Assembly: GCF_042675745.1 (NCBI RefSeq) | Contig: NZ_JBHTJM010000006.1 | Coordinates: forward strand, 389,980 to 453,979 | Direction of reading: 5' to 3' | Length of the DNA: 64,000 nucleotides | Origin: Pseudofulvibacter geojedonensis | GTDB lineage: Bacteria; Bacteroidota; Bacteroidia; Flavobacteriales; Flavobacteriaceae | Part shown: positions 1 through 8,440 of the stretch, in pieces | How the letters are laid out: each line of letters opens with the position of its first letter | Numbering within the stretch: the first letter of the stretch is position 1 | Made by a program: the position numbers and the translations under genes | Notes under the pieces: model-generated | What the model saw: the letters and a program-made list of their open reading frames with translations, nothing else | Databases searched by the model: none | Told to the model about the DNA's origin: nothing

Positions 1-87
1 GGCTTCATTCATTAATTTAGAGGAACTGAATTTACCAGTTCCTGTAAATAATCTTGAGTTAAACTCTTTATCTGCTATTTGTAACAT
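1..87 (-). CDS. thiG: Thiazole synthase ThiG, N-terminal fragment
   Basis: The 29 codons from an ATG at 87 down to the window edge read MLQIADKEFNSRLF followed by TGTGKF. This matches the well-conserved ThiG N-terminus (in E. coli MLRIADKTFDSHLF, then TGTGKF). ThiG forms the thiazole phosphate moiety of thiamine from DXP, dehydroglycine and ThiS thiocarboxylate. It is the next gene of the leftward thiamine operon after thiE, 148 bp downstream. The rest lies outside the window, so integrity cannot be judged. Confidence 0.9.
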   Translation of the reverse strand, partial: MLQIADKEFNSRLFTGTGKFSSSKLMNEA

Positions 88-100
88 TTTTTTTTGTTTG

Positions 101-220
101 AGGAGTTTAGTAATTAAGAAGTAAAAGCTTACAAAGCAAGCAGAAGTTAAGTAGAATAATAAAACACGAATCTTCTTAACTTCTGTTTTAGCTTACTAAA
201 ACCCTAACTTCTCAACTCCT
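101..220. repeat. Imperfect inverted repeat between thiE and thiG
   Basis: The thiE-thiG spacer holds nested inverted arms: 101-107 (aggagtt) pairs with 214-220 (aactcct), and 141-151 (cagaagttaag) pairs exactly with 175-185. The intervening arms are also partly complementary, giving a long imperfect hairpin. It may be a dispersed palindromic intergenic element or an RNA structure controlling thiG expression. No ORF is visible inside. The role is unknown. Confidence 0.5.
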
Positions 221-235
221 TAATTCCTATTAATT

Positions 236-886
236 TCATTTATTTTCTTCTGGTTGCCAACGTTGTTCTTGAGTTGGGCCACCATTTATAATTTCTTTAA
301 ACTTAGATATGCTATTAAAGTTACGAGTGATTTCTCCTGAAACTGCAATACCATACACCCCTGTTATTAATATATCTAATACATCATTCTGAGTAATACC
401 TCCTATAGCAATAACTGGAACATCTGTATTTAATTCTTCTAGTATAGTTAGATATCCTTTTTCTCCTAAAACCGGACTTAAGTTATCTTTGGTTTTAGTA
501 AATCTGAAAGGTCCTAAACCAATATAGTCTACTTTCTTGTCAATTAACACCTTGCTATCATCAAGCGTATTAGCTGTTCCACCAATTACTTGCCAAGAGT
601 ACAATTCTTTTCTAACCTTAGCAGGGCAAGCATCTGTTTTACCTAAATGAACGCCATCTGCTTTAACTTCAATTGCTACTTTATAATGATCGTTGATAAT
701 TAATCTCGTTTGAAAATGAGCCGTAATTTCTCTAGCTTTTTTTGCGGTTTCAAGAACTGTATTATCATCTAGATTCTTTAATCGCAACTGAACCCATTCA
801 ACTCCAGATGCGCAAGCTCTCTGTATGTTCTCTAAATGTTCTTGCGGAGTAGCTCCTTGTGATATGTATTGTAACTTACTTATCAT
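236..886 (-). CDS. thiE: Thiamine phosphate synthase
   Basis: This 216-aa TIM-barrel enzyme joins HMP-PP and thiazole phosphate to make thiamine phosphate in the cytosol. Visible ThiE signatures are VQLRLKN near the N-terminus, the ADGVHLGKTD segment, the phosphate-binding loop region GLGPFRFTKTK and the C-terminal AIGGI and GVAVSGEI-like strands (here GIAVSGEI). Length is normal for ThiE. It starts 1 bp after the thiD stop, so the two are probably translationally coupled. This is the canonical ThiE of the operon; the copy at 1639-2244 is more divergent. Confidence 0.92.
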   Translation of the reverse strand: MISKLQYISQGATPQEHLENIQRACASGVEWVQLRLKNLDDNTVLETAKKAREITAHFQTRLIINDHYKVAIEVKADGVHLGKTDACPAKVRKELYSWQVIGGTANTLDDSKVLIDKKVDYIGLGPFRFTKTKDNLSPVLGEKGYLTILEELNTDVPVIAIGGITQNDVLDILITGVYGIAVSGEITRNFNSISKFKEIINGGPTQEQRWQPEENK

Positions 887-887
887 A

Positions 888-1655
888 TTACTTCTTTGAA
901 TGATAACCCAATAAACTCTTATTCGAACTTAAAAACTTCTCCGTATACCTTTTTCCTCTATAGCATGCCTTTAACAATGGAAAACCCAAAGCTAAATAAC
1001 TAGCAATAGCAGATGAAAGCACACAACCGCTACCATGTTTTTCTGAACAATTAGGTAATTTCGGATTCAATGAATATTTCTTACCTTCTTTAGTATACAA
1101 CTCATCTTTACCTAATTTATCTAAACGATGTCCTCCTTTTAAAAACAAGTTGGTTTTCTTAGTTATATGAGTTATTGTTTCTTCTATATTCTTATCCGGA
1201 TATAATAATTCAATTTCGTTGTAATTTGGAGTTAGTAAGTAAATTTTAGATAAAATATCATCAAAAGACCTCTCGACTTCGCTCGAGGTGACATTTGAGT
1301 GAAACTGAAAATTAGAACTCGACTTTAAAACTGGATCTAAAACAATTTTCGTTTTGGAATTATGATTTAAAACTGTTTCTATAATTGTGTTTAAAACCTC
1401 AAAATTTTCTACTATTCCTATTTTAACAACATCAATCTGAAAGCGATTAAACAACACTTTTATTTGAGCCGTTATTTGTTCTATTGGTAACCAATAACAA
1501 TCTTGAAATGACTGATCATCTTGTACCGTATTAGCTGTACAAACCGATAAGCCGTAACATTTTAATATCTCAAATGTTTTCACATCAGCAGTTAAACCCG
1601 CTCCGTTAGAAGGATCGAATCCTGCAATGGTTAGTATATTAGGTCTTGCTTTCAA
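888..1655 (-). CDS. thiD: Hydroxymethylpyrimidine/phosphomethylpyrimidine kinase
   Basis: This 255-aa ribokinase-fold kinase phosphorylates HMP and HMP-P for thiamine synthesis. The N-terminal NILTIAGFDPSNGAGLTAD is the ThiD substrate-binding stretch, VLDPVLKSSSN is the central motif, and NCSEKHGSGCVLSSAIAS carries the anion hole and the GxGC catalytic region. It overlaps the upstream thiE-like gene by 17 bp. Unusually, residues around 120-130 (VTSSEVERSF) are encoded by a GC-richer palindromic repeat (1267-1296) that looks inserted in frame. The insert lies before the LLTPNYNEIELL strand, probably in a loop, so the enzyme is probably still active. Confidence 0.93.
   Translation of the reverse strand: MKARPNILTIAGFDPSNGAGLTADVKTFEILKCYGLSVCTANTVQDDQSFQDCYWLPIEQITAQIKVLFNRFQIDVVKIGIVENFEVLNTIIETVLNHNSKTKIVLDPVLKSSSNFQFHSNVTSSEVERSFDDILSKIYLLTPNYNEIELLYPDKNIEETITHITKKTNLFLKGGHRLDKLGKDELYTKEGKKYSLNPKLPNCSEKHGSGCVLSSAIASYLALGFPLLKACYRGKRYTEKFLSSNKSLLGYHSKK
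1267..1296. repeat. Palindromic repeat inside thiD coding sequence
   Basis: The stretch gacctctcgacttcgctcga plus ggtgac forms an imperfect hairpin with tcga and cctc/gagg arms. It shares the 12-mer gacttcgctcga with the intergenic repeat at 36829-36853. It is locally GC-rich against an AT-rich gene and stays in frame with thiD, adding about ten residues. I infer a dispersed palindromic element; two copies are seen here. Confidence 0.6.
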
Positions 1656-2244
1656 CTGTAGCGTATTCCTCTTTTAATTCCTTAAAACTTTCAACTGGAT
1701 TATCTGTATTCCATACTCCTCCTAAAACTCCAACTCCTTTAAACCCTAATTCAATTGTTTTAGCTAAGGTTTTAGAATTGATTCCTCCCATACCAACAAT
1801 TAACTTGTCGATATGATTAACATCAAACCCTCTTCCTTCATATCCTTGTTTAGATATAGAAGAGAAAACGGGGCTTAGCAAATGATAATCAAACTCAAAA
1901 TAACAATTTTCTAATTCTTCTGGTTCATGAAAAGAAGAACTGATGGTTTTGCCAAACATATTCAGGTCTTTAAAATAATGACCCGGATTATCTATATGGT
2001 CTCTTCTTTTTTGTTCCTGAAAATGTATTCCTTTTAAGTCATATTCATTAATTAACTCATGATGATAATGGATTACAATTCTATTGTGGTATTTAGTTTC
2101 TATGGCATCTAAATAATCACAATGTTCTTGATATGATTTATTAGGCTTTCTAAAATGATAATATTCTAATCCTGCCTCAAAAAGCTGATTCAGGATTAGA
2201 ATTTCATTATCAATATCATTTTCTGGAGCTATAAGAACAACCAT
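1639..2244 (-). CDS. ThiE/TenI-like thiamine phosphate synthase paralogue
   Basis: This 201-aa protein has the ThiE/TenI barrel outline: YYHFRKPN in place of the ThiE QLR(x)K strand, IHYHHELINEY, KGIHFQEQKR in place of GVHLG, HLLSPVFSSISKQGY in place of GxGP...T, and GMGGI near the C-terminus. It is more diverged than the 236-886 copy. It sits 3 bp after thiC in the riboswitch-controlled operon, so it belongs to thiamine metabolism. It could be a second ThiE or a TenI-type thiazole tautomerase; sequence alone does not decide. The start is the ATG at 2244. Confidence 0.8.
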   Translation of the reverse strand: MVVLIAPENDIDNEILILNQLFEAGLEYYHFRKPNKSYQEHCDYLDAIETKYHNRIVIHYHHELINEYDLKGIHFQEQKRRDHIDNPGHYFKDLNMFGKTISSSFHEPEELENCYFEFDYHLLSPVFSSISKQGYEGRGFDVNHIDKLIVGMGGINSKTLAKTIELGFKGVGVLGGVWNTDNPVESFKELKEEYATVESKT

Positions 2245-2247
2245 GTT

Positions 2248-4107
2248 TTATAAATAAATCTCAGAACCTTTTTCTTTAAATTCCTCTGACTTTTCTTCCA
2301 TTCCTTTAGCAAAAATCTCGTTGTTTTCGTCAATTTCATTCTCAGCTGCAAAATCACGAACTTCTTGAGAAATTTTCATTGAACAGAATTTAGGTCCGCA
2401 CATAGAGCAGAAGTGAGCTATTTTTGCTCCTTGAGCTGGTAAAGTCTCATCATGGAACTCTCTTGCTTTTTCTGGGTCTAAACCAAGATTAAATTGATCT
2501 TCCCATCTAAACTCAAACCTAGCTTTACTTAATGCATTATCTCTGTGCTGCGCTCCTGGATGCCCTTTAGCTAAATCGGCGGCGTGAGCAGCTAACTTAT
2601 AAGTAACAACTCCTTCTCGTACATCATCACGGTTAGGTAAGCCTAAGTGTTCTTTTGGAGTTACATAACACAATACAGCACAACCGTACCAAGCTATCAT
2701 AGCTGCTCCAATACCAGAAGTAATATGATCGTAACCTGGAGCTATATCAGTAGTTAAAGGTCCTAAAGTATAGAAAGGTGCTTCATCACAAGCTTCTAAT
2801 TGCTTGTCCATATTTTCTTTAATCATATGCATTGGCACGTGACCTGGACCTTCTATAAAGCATTGCACATCATGCTTACGAGCTAACTTTGTTAATTCTC
2901 CTAAAGTTTCTAATTCTGCAAACTGTGCCTCATCATTAGCATCTGCAATAGATCCTGGACGTAAACCATCTCCTAAAGAGAAAGCCACATCGTATTGTTT
3001 TAATATTTCACAAATCTCTTCAAAGTGTGTGTATAAGAAATTTTCTTTGTGATGTGCTAAACACCATTTAGCCATAATTGATCCTCCACGAGAAACAATT
3101 CCTGTTACACGCTTAGCCGTCATAGGCACATAACGTAATAATACACCAGCATGAATAGTAAAGTAATCTACTCCTTGTTCCGCTTGTTCTATTAAAGTAT
3201 CACGGAAAATCTCCCAAGTTAAATCTTCAGCAACTCCATTTACCTTCTCTAAAGCTTGGTAAATTGGAACGGTACCAATTGGAACTGGTGAATTACGAAT
3301 AATCCATTCACGAGTTTCGTGAATGTTTTTACCGGTAGATAAATCCATGATAGTATCTGCTCCCCAACGGCAAGCCCATACCGATTTTTCTACCTCTTCT
3401 TCTATAGATGAAGTAGTTGCTGAATTACCAATATTTGCATTAATTTTTACCAAGAAATTTCTACCTAAAATCATAGGTTCAGATTCTGGGTGATTGATGT
3501 TATTAGGTATTACCGCACGCCCTCTAGCTACTTCTGATCTAACAAACTCTGGAGTTATTTTTTGGGGAATTGAAGCTCCAAAATCTTCTCCTTTATGTTG
3601 CTTTACAATCTCAGTCATTTCATCTATTCGTTGGTTTTCACGAATAGCAATGTATTCCATTTCTGGAGTGATAATTCCTTGTTTAGCATAATGTAACTGG
3701 GTTACGTTTTTTCCTTCTTTCGCTCTTTTAGGCTTGTGCTTTAAATTGAAACGCAAATGATCTAGACTTTCATCATTCAAACGCTCATTACAATATTCTG
3801 AAGAGAACTCATTTAATTCTTCTACATCATTTCTATCCGTAATCCATTGCTCACGAATACGCTCAATACCATTATGAATATTTATTTCTTTATTTGGATC
3901 TGTATAAGGCCCTGAAGTATCATAAACAGTTACAGGCTCATTAGGAGTTAACTTACCTGTCATAGTATCTTTAGTATCACTTAATGTGATTTCTCTCATA
4001 GCTACTTTTATCTCTGGATGAATTTCTCCCGATACATAAATCTTTTTCGAATTAGGAAAAGGATTTCTTGTAATCCCTTGCTTTGGCGCCGTGTCTTTTT
4101 TCTTCAT
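2248..4107 (-). CDS. thiC: Phosphomethylpyrimidine synthase ThiC
   Basis: ThiC is the radical SAM enzyme converting aminoimidazole ribotide to HMP-P, the first pyrimidine-branch step of thiamine synthesis. At 619 aa it has full bacterial length. Near the C-terminus CSMCGPKFC supplies the CxxCxxxxC iron-sulfur ligands. Other family signatures are GADTIMDLSTG, SRGGSIMAKW, SLGDGLRPGS, EGPGHVPMH and the TLGPLTTDIAPGYDHITSGIG block. It is the second gene of the operon behind the TPP riboswitch and thiS, and is followed by a ThiE-like gene with a 3-bp gap. Confidence 0.98.
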   Translation of the reverse strand: MKKKDTAPKQGITRNPFPNSKKIYVSGEIHPEIKVAMREITLSDTKDTMTGKLTPNEPVTVYDTSGPYTDPNKEINIHNGIERIREQWITDRNDVEELNEFSSEYCNERLNDESLDHLRFNLKHKPKRAKEGKNVTQLHYAKQGIITPEMEYIAIRENQRIDEMTEIVKQHKGEDFGASIPQKITPEFVRSEVARGRAVIPNNINHPESEPMILGRNFLVKINANIGNSATTSSIEEEVEKSVWACRWGADTIMDLSTGKNIHETREWIIRNSPVPIGTVPIYQALEKVNGVAEDLTWEIFRDTLIEQAEQGVDYFTIHAGVLLRYVPMTAKRVTGIVSRGGSIMAKWCLAHHKENFLYTHFEEICEILKQYDVAFSLGDGLRPGSIADANDEAQFAELETLGELTKLARKHDVQCFIEGPGHVPMHMIKENMDKQLEACDEAPFYTLGPLTTDIAPGYDHITSGIGAAMIAWYGCAVLCYVTPKEHLGLPNRDDVREGVVTYKLAAHAADLAKGHPGAQHRDNALSKARFEFRWEDQFNLGLDPEKAREFHDETLPAQGAKIAHFCSMCGPKFCSMKISQEVRDFAAENEIDENNEIFAKGMEEKSEEFKEKGSEIYL

Positions 4108-4195
4108 AATATTAATAGTATTGAGTAATCAGTACAAAGTAATGAGTACTTAATTTTTATTTTAATTCACTTTTTATATCTATCACAAATGTGGC

Positions 4196-4399
4196 TTAGC
4201 CACCTTGAGTTGCTTTAATAATTAAGATGTTGTCTCCGCTTAATAACCTTTGACTAGTCCAATTATCTCTTTTAATAATGTTTTGATTAATAGCAATCGC
4301 AATACCGTTAGATGATATATTTAATTCATCTATTAGTTTTTGCAATGATGTATTTTCTTGTATTTGCTCTGTTTTTTGGTTTACTGTTACAGTAATCAT
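4196..4399 (-). CDS. thiS: Sulfur carrier protein ThiS
   Basis: This 67-aa ubiquitin-fold protein ends in the diagnostic Gly-Gly (ATQGG), which is adenylated and thiocarboxylated to donate sulfur to ThiG. The middle has the usual VNQK...L..L pattern and the GIAIAINQNII strand. It is the first gene after the TPP riboswitch. The 88-bp gap to thiC holds no gene. Confidence 0.95.
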   Translation of the reverse strand: MITVTVNQKTEQIQENTSLQKLIDELNISSNGIAIAINQNIIKRDNWTSQRLLSGDNILIIKATQGG

Positions 4400-4454
4400 A
4401 TCCTAAAATTTTAGTAAACCCAGAGTAATTTGGTAAGAGTCTTATCAATTAACT

Positions 4455-4537
4455 TTTCCCTCCGTTGGTTTCAGCCAAATCAGGTTCTAAGGATATTTCT
4501 CAAACTAACTATAAAACAATTAGTTACTCCTAAAGTT
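4455..4537 (-). promoter_or_regulatory. TPP riboswitch (THI element)
   Basis: Read on the minus strand upstream of thiS, the RNA contains the conserved TPP aptamer parts in order: GGAG at the 5' side, a variable P3 hairpin, TTTGAGAAA (the CUGAGA-like loop), TCCTTAGAACCTGATTTGG, then AAACCAACGGAGGGAA. The AACCTGAT(C/T)TGG core and the closing GGAGGGAA are the family hallmark. It would lower expression of the thiS-thiC-thiE-thiD operon when thiamine pyrophosphate is abundant. Confidence 0.93.
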
Positions 4538-4545
4538 TACGATGA

Positions 4546-4553
4546 CAAAGATA
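4546..4553 (-). promoter_or_regulatory. -7 promoter box of the thiamine operon
   Basis: TATCTTTG on the minus strand fits the Bacteroidota -7 consensus TAnnTTTG and lies just upstream of the riboswitch 5' end, so transcription would start about at the aptamer. I see no clear TTG at -33. Confidence 0.5.
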
Positions 4554-4560
4554 ACTGATT

Positions 4561-4959
4561 TTATTCTAAATCTGGTTTTCTTCTATTATTCTTTATATTT
4601 TTTCTATGATCTTTATTCTTTAAGCGCTTTAAAATAGAGGCTTTACTTCTTTTAGTAGCCATACGTTTCTTTTTAACTTTAAGATTATTACTTAATGATT
4701 CAAATAATCTTTTAATAACCAAGTCTTTGTTTTTGTGTTGACTTCTACTTTCAGAACAAGTTAAAATCAGACTGCCTTCTTTGGTAAGTTTTAGGCGAGT
4801 TTGAAGCAATTCTTTTTCAGATTCGGATAATCCTAAAGAATTAAAAACATTAAATGTTAATTCTATTTTAGAGGATACTTTATTTACATGTTGCCCACCA
4901 GCTCCAGAACTTCTTACAGCTTTAAAAACACATTCTGAAACTATAATGGATTTATCCAT
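4561..4959 (-). CDS. arfB: Peptide-release-factor-like ribosome rescue protein ArfB
   Basis: This 132-aa protein has the GGQ motif (SSGAGGQHVNKVSSKIEL) of class I release factors but lacks codon-recognition domains. Its C-terminal tail is very basic (about residues 95-130, many Lys/Arg), as in ArfB/YaeJ, where the tail enters the empty mRNA channel. It hydrolyses peptidyl-tRNA on stalled ribosomes. Its start overlaps the end of the upstream DUF4301 gene by 8 bp, suggesting coupled translation. Confidence 0.92.
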   Translation of the reverse strand: MDKSIIVSECVFKAVRSSGAGGQHVNKVSSKIELTFNVFNSLGLSESEKELLQTRLKLTKEGSLILTCSESRSQHKNKDLVIKRLFESLSNNLKVKKKRMATKRSKASILKRLKNKDHRKNIKNNRRKPDLE

Positions 4960-6331
4960 TTTGATGATTTGGTTTTAATAAATCATTAACCGTTTTTACC
5001 GGATTAAATGTATGAGAAGGTACTTCTACAAAAACAGTAATCCAATCTGCCATTGCTCCATTCCATAATCCAGGTCTTTCTAATGCTTTTATTAGTTTTC
5101 CATTTCTTGATTTCTGAGTAATAAAAACAGCTTCTTCATCTACAAACTCAAGCAAATTAAATTTTTCTCCTTTGTAGTTTTTTACTCCACAAACAATATC
5201 TACTGGGTTAAAATGAGTAGCTTGATTCATTATTTTTAATTGCTCTGGATCATTTTTATCCATTTGAGCTCCTTCAACTATTTGAAGAGAAACGTCTCCG
5301 TTTTTATCACAAACCCAGAATGGTCCTCCACCAGGTTGCCCTTCGTTCTTTACCATTCCACAAATACGTATTGGTCGGTTTAGTTTCTTTATTAAAAAAC
5401 TGTTCAAATTACTAATTTGTTCTGGCATTACAATGTTTAATTCTTGTTTAGCGAAATCTATTATTTCATTAACTTCAGTCGGCCCAAGAGGATTTGAAAG
5501 CAATTCTAAATAACCAAACACTTTATTTTGCAGCTCTAACAATTTACCTCCTAAAGCTTTTTTATAAACAATATTTTTAGTTTCTACTTTTTCAATAGCT
5601 ACATTATCTATGTTTTTAATAAAGACAATATCTGCATCTATGTCGTTTAAATTTTCTATTAAAGCTCCATGGCCTCCAGGTCTAAAAAGTAATTCACCAT
5701 TTTCCTCAAAAGGGTTATTTTCTAAATCTACTGCAATAGTATCTGTACTAGGTTTTTGAAAAGAAAAACTTACTTCTTTTTGATAATTAACTTCTTTAAG
5801 TTTTAACTCAAAATTATTTAAATGATTTTCAGAAATAGTAAAATGCAATTTATTTACATACAATGATGTATGCTTTAATTGCTCTTCGAAAGCTGTTTTA
5901 TTGTGAAAAGGTATGAGTCCCTTAGGTAATTGACCAAAATTTAAACCTTCTGAACTTAATACAAACTCTAGGAGTTCTCTTTCAGATTTTTTCTTTTCTT
6001 TAGGGATAGAATTCACAAATAAAAAGCGATTTATATTTTCAAAAAAATCAGCTACAGTATCATTAGCAATACCTGTTTCTAAAAACAAAAACAACTCCTT
6101 AAACATTCTAGTTGCCGCCCCCGACGCAGGAATAAATGCTACAATATCTTTATTTTCTACATCATTAAAAACGTTTGCACTTTTACTCTCATCAATTCTT
6201 ATAATACCGTCTTGAATTAAAGCTGGCTTAACTAGTTTGGTTTTTTCTACCCCTTTTTTAAAATATTGTATTTGGTTAGAAATCTTTTTTAGATCTTTCC
6301 CTAGCTTCTTAATTTTAAATTCAATATCCAT
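4952..6331 (-). CDS. DUF4301 family protein (nucleotidyltransferase-like)
   Basis: This 459-aa protein matches the Bacteroidota DUF4301 family. IVAFIPASGAATRMFKE resembles the glycine-rich nucleotide-binding loop of sugar nucleotidyltransferases, and GELLFRPGGHGALIENLN resembles a second substrate-binding segment. The substrate and reaction are unknown. It is the first gene of a two-gene unit with arfB. A terminator for the pgi operon lies just upstream (6365-6393). Confidence 0.8.
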   Translation of the reverse strand: MDIEFKIKKLGKDLKKISNQIQYFKKGVEKTKLVKPALIQDGIIRIDESKSANVFNDVENKDIVAFIPASGAATRMFKELFLFLETGIANDTVADFFENINRFLFVNSIPKEKKKSERELLEFVLSSEGLNFGQLPKGLIPFHNKTAFEEQLKHTSLYVNKLHFTISENHLNNFELKLKEVNYQKEVSFSFQKPSTDTIAVDLENNPFEENGELLFRPGGHGALIENLNDIDADIVFIKNIDNVAIEKVETKNIVYKKALGGKLLELQNKVFGYLELLSNPLGPTEVNEIIDFAKQELNIVMPEQISNLNSFLIKKLNRPIRICGMVKNEGQPGGGPFWVCDKNGDVSLQIVEGAQMDKNDPEQLKIMNQATHFNPVDIVCGVKNYKGEKFNLLEFVDEEAVFITQKSRNGKLIKALERPGLWNGAMADWITVFVEVPSHTFNPVKTVNDLLKPNHQNG

Positions 6332-6364
6332 TAATTTTAATTCAATCTATTTTTATAAAAATAA

Positions 6365-6393
6365 AAAAAGCTACCAAAAAAGGCAGCTATTTT
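6365..6393 (-). terminator. Terminator after the pgi/membrane-protein genes
   Basis: On the minus strand a hairpin pairs aagctacc (6368-6375) with the ggcagct arm (6382-6388), with one mismatch and an A-rich loop, followed by a T tract. It lies just downstream of the 143-aa membrane protein gene. Confidence 0.6.
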
Positions 6394-6418
6394 CTATATA
6401 TTTTATTCTATTATTATA

Positions 6419-6850
6419 CTAACTCAACCAGTTTTTCCATGGAATCATAGCTAACATTGCTAATAGAGCTAAACCATAAGTAATTGTGATTGTTCTTAAC
6501 TTAGAAGCTGAAGTTCTTAACTTTTTATGCTTCGAATAACCGATTGTAATTAACATTACTACAATAATCATTGTAAAAGGGTGTTCTACATTTCTCATTC
6601 GCAATATTGAATCCTTCATTATTTCACCCATGCTATTCTCTCCAAAATCATTAGCTACTACAAACAAAACAATTCCTAATAACAATTGAATATGAGTAAC
6701 AATTAAAGCAAACAAAGCTAATCTAAAATCTCTTGCAGAAAACTCTCTTTTTGAAGCAAGACCTGCAAAAGCATTTATTGTTGCCAATACAACAACAACA
6801 AGTACTAAATAAGCCCAATATGAATGTAAAAATTTTAATGTTGGATACAT
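6419..6850 (-). CDS. Small four-helix membrane protein
   Basis: This 143-aa protein has about four hydrophobic segments (around residues 8-30, 42-66, 88-105 and 120-137). Histidines in or near membrane segments (HSYW at 9, THIQ at 52, EHPF at about 90) suggest a heme-binding cytochrome b/CtaA-like small membrane protein. It lies 5 bp after pgi, so the two are co-transcribed. The function is unknown and the heme idea is inference only. Confidence 0.7.
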   Translation of the reverse strand: MYPTLKFLHSYWAYLVLVVVVLATINAFAGLASKREFSARDFRLALFALIVTHIQLLLGIVLFVVANDFGENSMGEIMKDSILRMRNVEHPFTMIIVVMLITIGYSKHKKLRTSASKLRTITITYGLALLAMLAMIPWKNWLS

Positions 6851-6855
6851 AGTGA

Positions 6856-8433
6856 TTAATTTTTATAAAAATTTAACAACAAAGATTCTCTTTGCTTTTC
6901 ATTATTTTCATTTATTTTTTCAATAATTCCTCTCGACAGCTCTTTTCCCAGTTCTACTCCAAATTGATCATAACTGTTAATATTCCACAAAATTCCTTCA
7001 ACAAAAATTTTGTGCTCATATATGGCTAATAGTTTACCCAATGAACTAGGAGTTAACTTTTTAATCAAAATGGTTGTAGATGGTTGATTACCATTAAAAA
7101 TTTTGAAAGAATTGTCTATATTTTTACCATAAGTCCCAAAAGCCAAAGCTTCTGTTTGCGCAAATAAATTAGCCATTAAAACATTATGATGCTCTTTGTT
7201 TGCTTTTAAAGGATTACAAAACCCTATAAAATCAGTTGGAATTAGATGCTTACCCTGATGGAATAACTGCATAAAAGCATGTTGAGCATTACACCCTACT
7301 CCCCCAAAAATTGTTGGACAAGTATGGTAATTAATTTTTTCTCCATTTCTATCTACATTCTTACCATTACTCTCCATAAAGCTTTGTTGCAAATATGGAA
7401 CTAAGTCTTCTAAATATTGAGAGTATGGTATCACCGCCTCCTGATCTGCTTTAAAAAAATTAACATGCCATATAGTTAAAAAAGCCATTAAAACTGGTAA
7501 GTTCTCTTCTAGACTAGCTTCTTTAAAGTGCTTATCGGCTATTTGAGCTCCCGAAAGTAATTCTTCATATTGATTAAAACCAATACTCAAAGCTATAGAC
7601 AAGCCTACTGCACTCCATAAAGAAAAACGTCCACCAACCCAATCCCACATTGGAAATATATTATCTCTTTCAATTCCAAATTCTTCAGCTTGTTCAATAT
7701 TTGTTGTTACCGCTACAAAATGTCTTTGGAAAGCTTCGCCTTCTAAATTCTTTACAAACCATTTTTTTATACTTGTAGCATTTTTTATAGTTTCTGCTGT
7801 TGTAAATGACTTAGACACAATTATAAAAAGTGTTGTTTCTGGAGGCAAAACACTTAACACTTCGTACAAATGATCTCCATCTATATTTGAAACAAAATGA
7901 ATATTTAAATGATTTTGATAATGTTTTAGTGCATTACAAACTAGTTTTGGACCTAAATCTGAACCACCGATTCCAATATTAACAATATCAGTAATTTTTT
8001 TACCATTAGCCCCTTTATATTCTCCTGAAATAACGCTATTGGTAAAACACTTGATCTTTGCTTTAACATCTCGTACTTCTCTAATGATATTTTTACCATT
8101 GAGTAATACAGACTCTTCTTTACTTCTTAAGGCGGTGTGGAGCACTGCTCTTTTTTCTGTAAAATTGAATTCATTCTCTCTAAAATAATTCCTAATAGAG
8201 TTTTTTAAATCTAACTCATTTGCAAGACTTATAAATAATTGTTGGGTTTCTCTCGTCCATCTTTGTTTAGAAAAATCAACAAAAAAATCATCAAACCCCA
8301 CACTAAAGTTAGAACTTCTATTTTTGTCAGCAGCAAACATCTCACTTAAGTGAATAGTACTCACTTGTTTGTAATGTTCTTTAAGCTTTAGCCAAGATTT
8401 TGTTTTCTTTGGATTTATTTTTGAAAAACTCAT
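6856..8433 (-). CDS. pgi: Glucose-6-phosphate isomerase
   Basis: This 525-aa cytosolic enzyme interconverts glucose-6-phosphate and fructose-6-phosphate in glycolysis and gluconeogenesis. Signatures include the sugar-phosphate loop SKSFTTAETIKNA, the family signature WVGGRFSLWSAVGLSIAL, NGKNVDRNG around the catalytic region, HQGKHLIPTDFIG and the C-terminal SYDQFGVELGK. Length is that of the long bacterial form. It is followed by a small membrane protein with a 5-bp gap and preceded by an M23 peptidase gene 7 bp upstream. Confidence 0.97.
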   Translation of the reverse strand: MSFSKINPKKTKSWLKLKEHYKQVSTIHLSEMFAADKNRSSNFSVGFDDFFVDFSKQRWTRETQQLFISLANELDLKNSIRNYFRENEFNFTEKRAVLHTALRSKEESVLLNGKNIIREVRDVKAKIKCFTNSVISGEYKGANGKKITDIVNIGIGGSDLGPKLVCNALKHYQNHLNIHFVSNIDGDHLYEVLSVLPPETTLFIIVSKSFTTAETIKNATSIKKWFVKNLEGEAFQRHFVAVTTNIEQAEEFGIERDNIFPMWDWVGGRFSLWSAVGLSIALSIGFNQYEELLSGAQIADKHFKEASLEENLPVLMAFLTIWHVNFFKADQEAVIPYSQYLEDLVPYLQQSFMESNGKNVDRNGEKINYHTCPTIFGGVGCNAQHAFMQLFHQGKHLIPTDFIGFCNPLKANKEHHNVLMANLFAQTEALAFGTYGKNIDNSFKIFNGNQPSTTILIKKLTPSSLGKLLAIYEHKIFVEGILWNINSYDQFGVELGKELSRGIIEKINENNEKQRESLLLNFYKN

Positions 8434-8440
8434 TAAAAAA

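Noticed and set aside
3494..3691. Open frame antisense to thiC
   Set aside because: Shadow of the conserved thiC coding sequence without family features.
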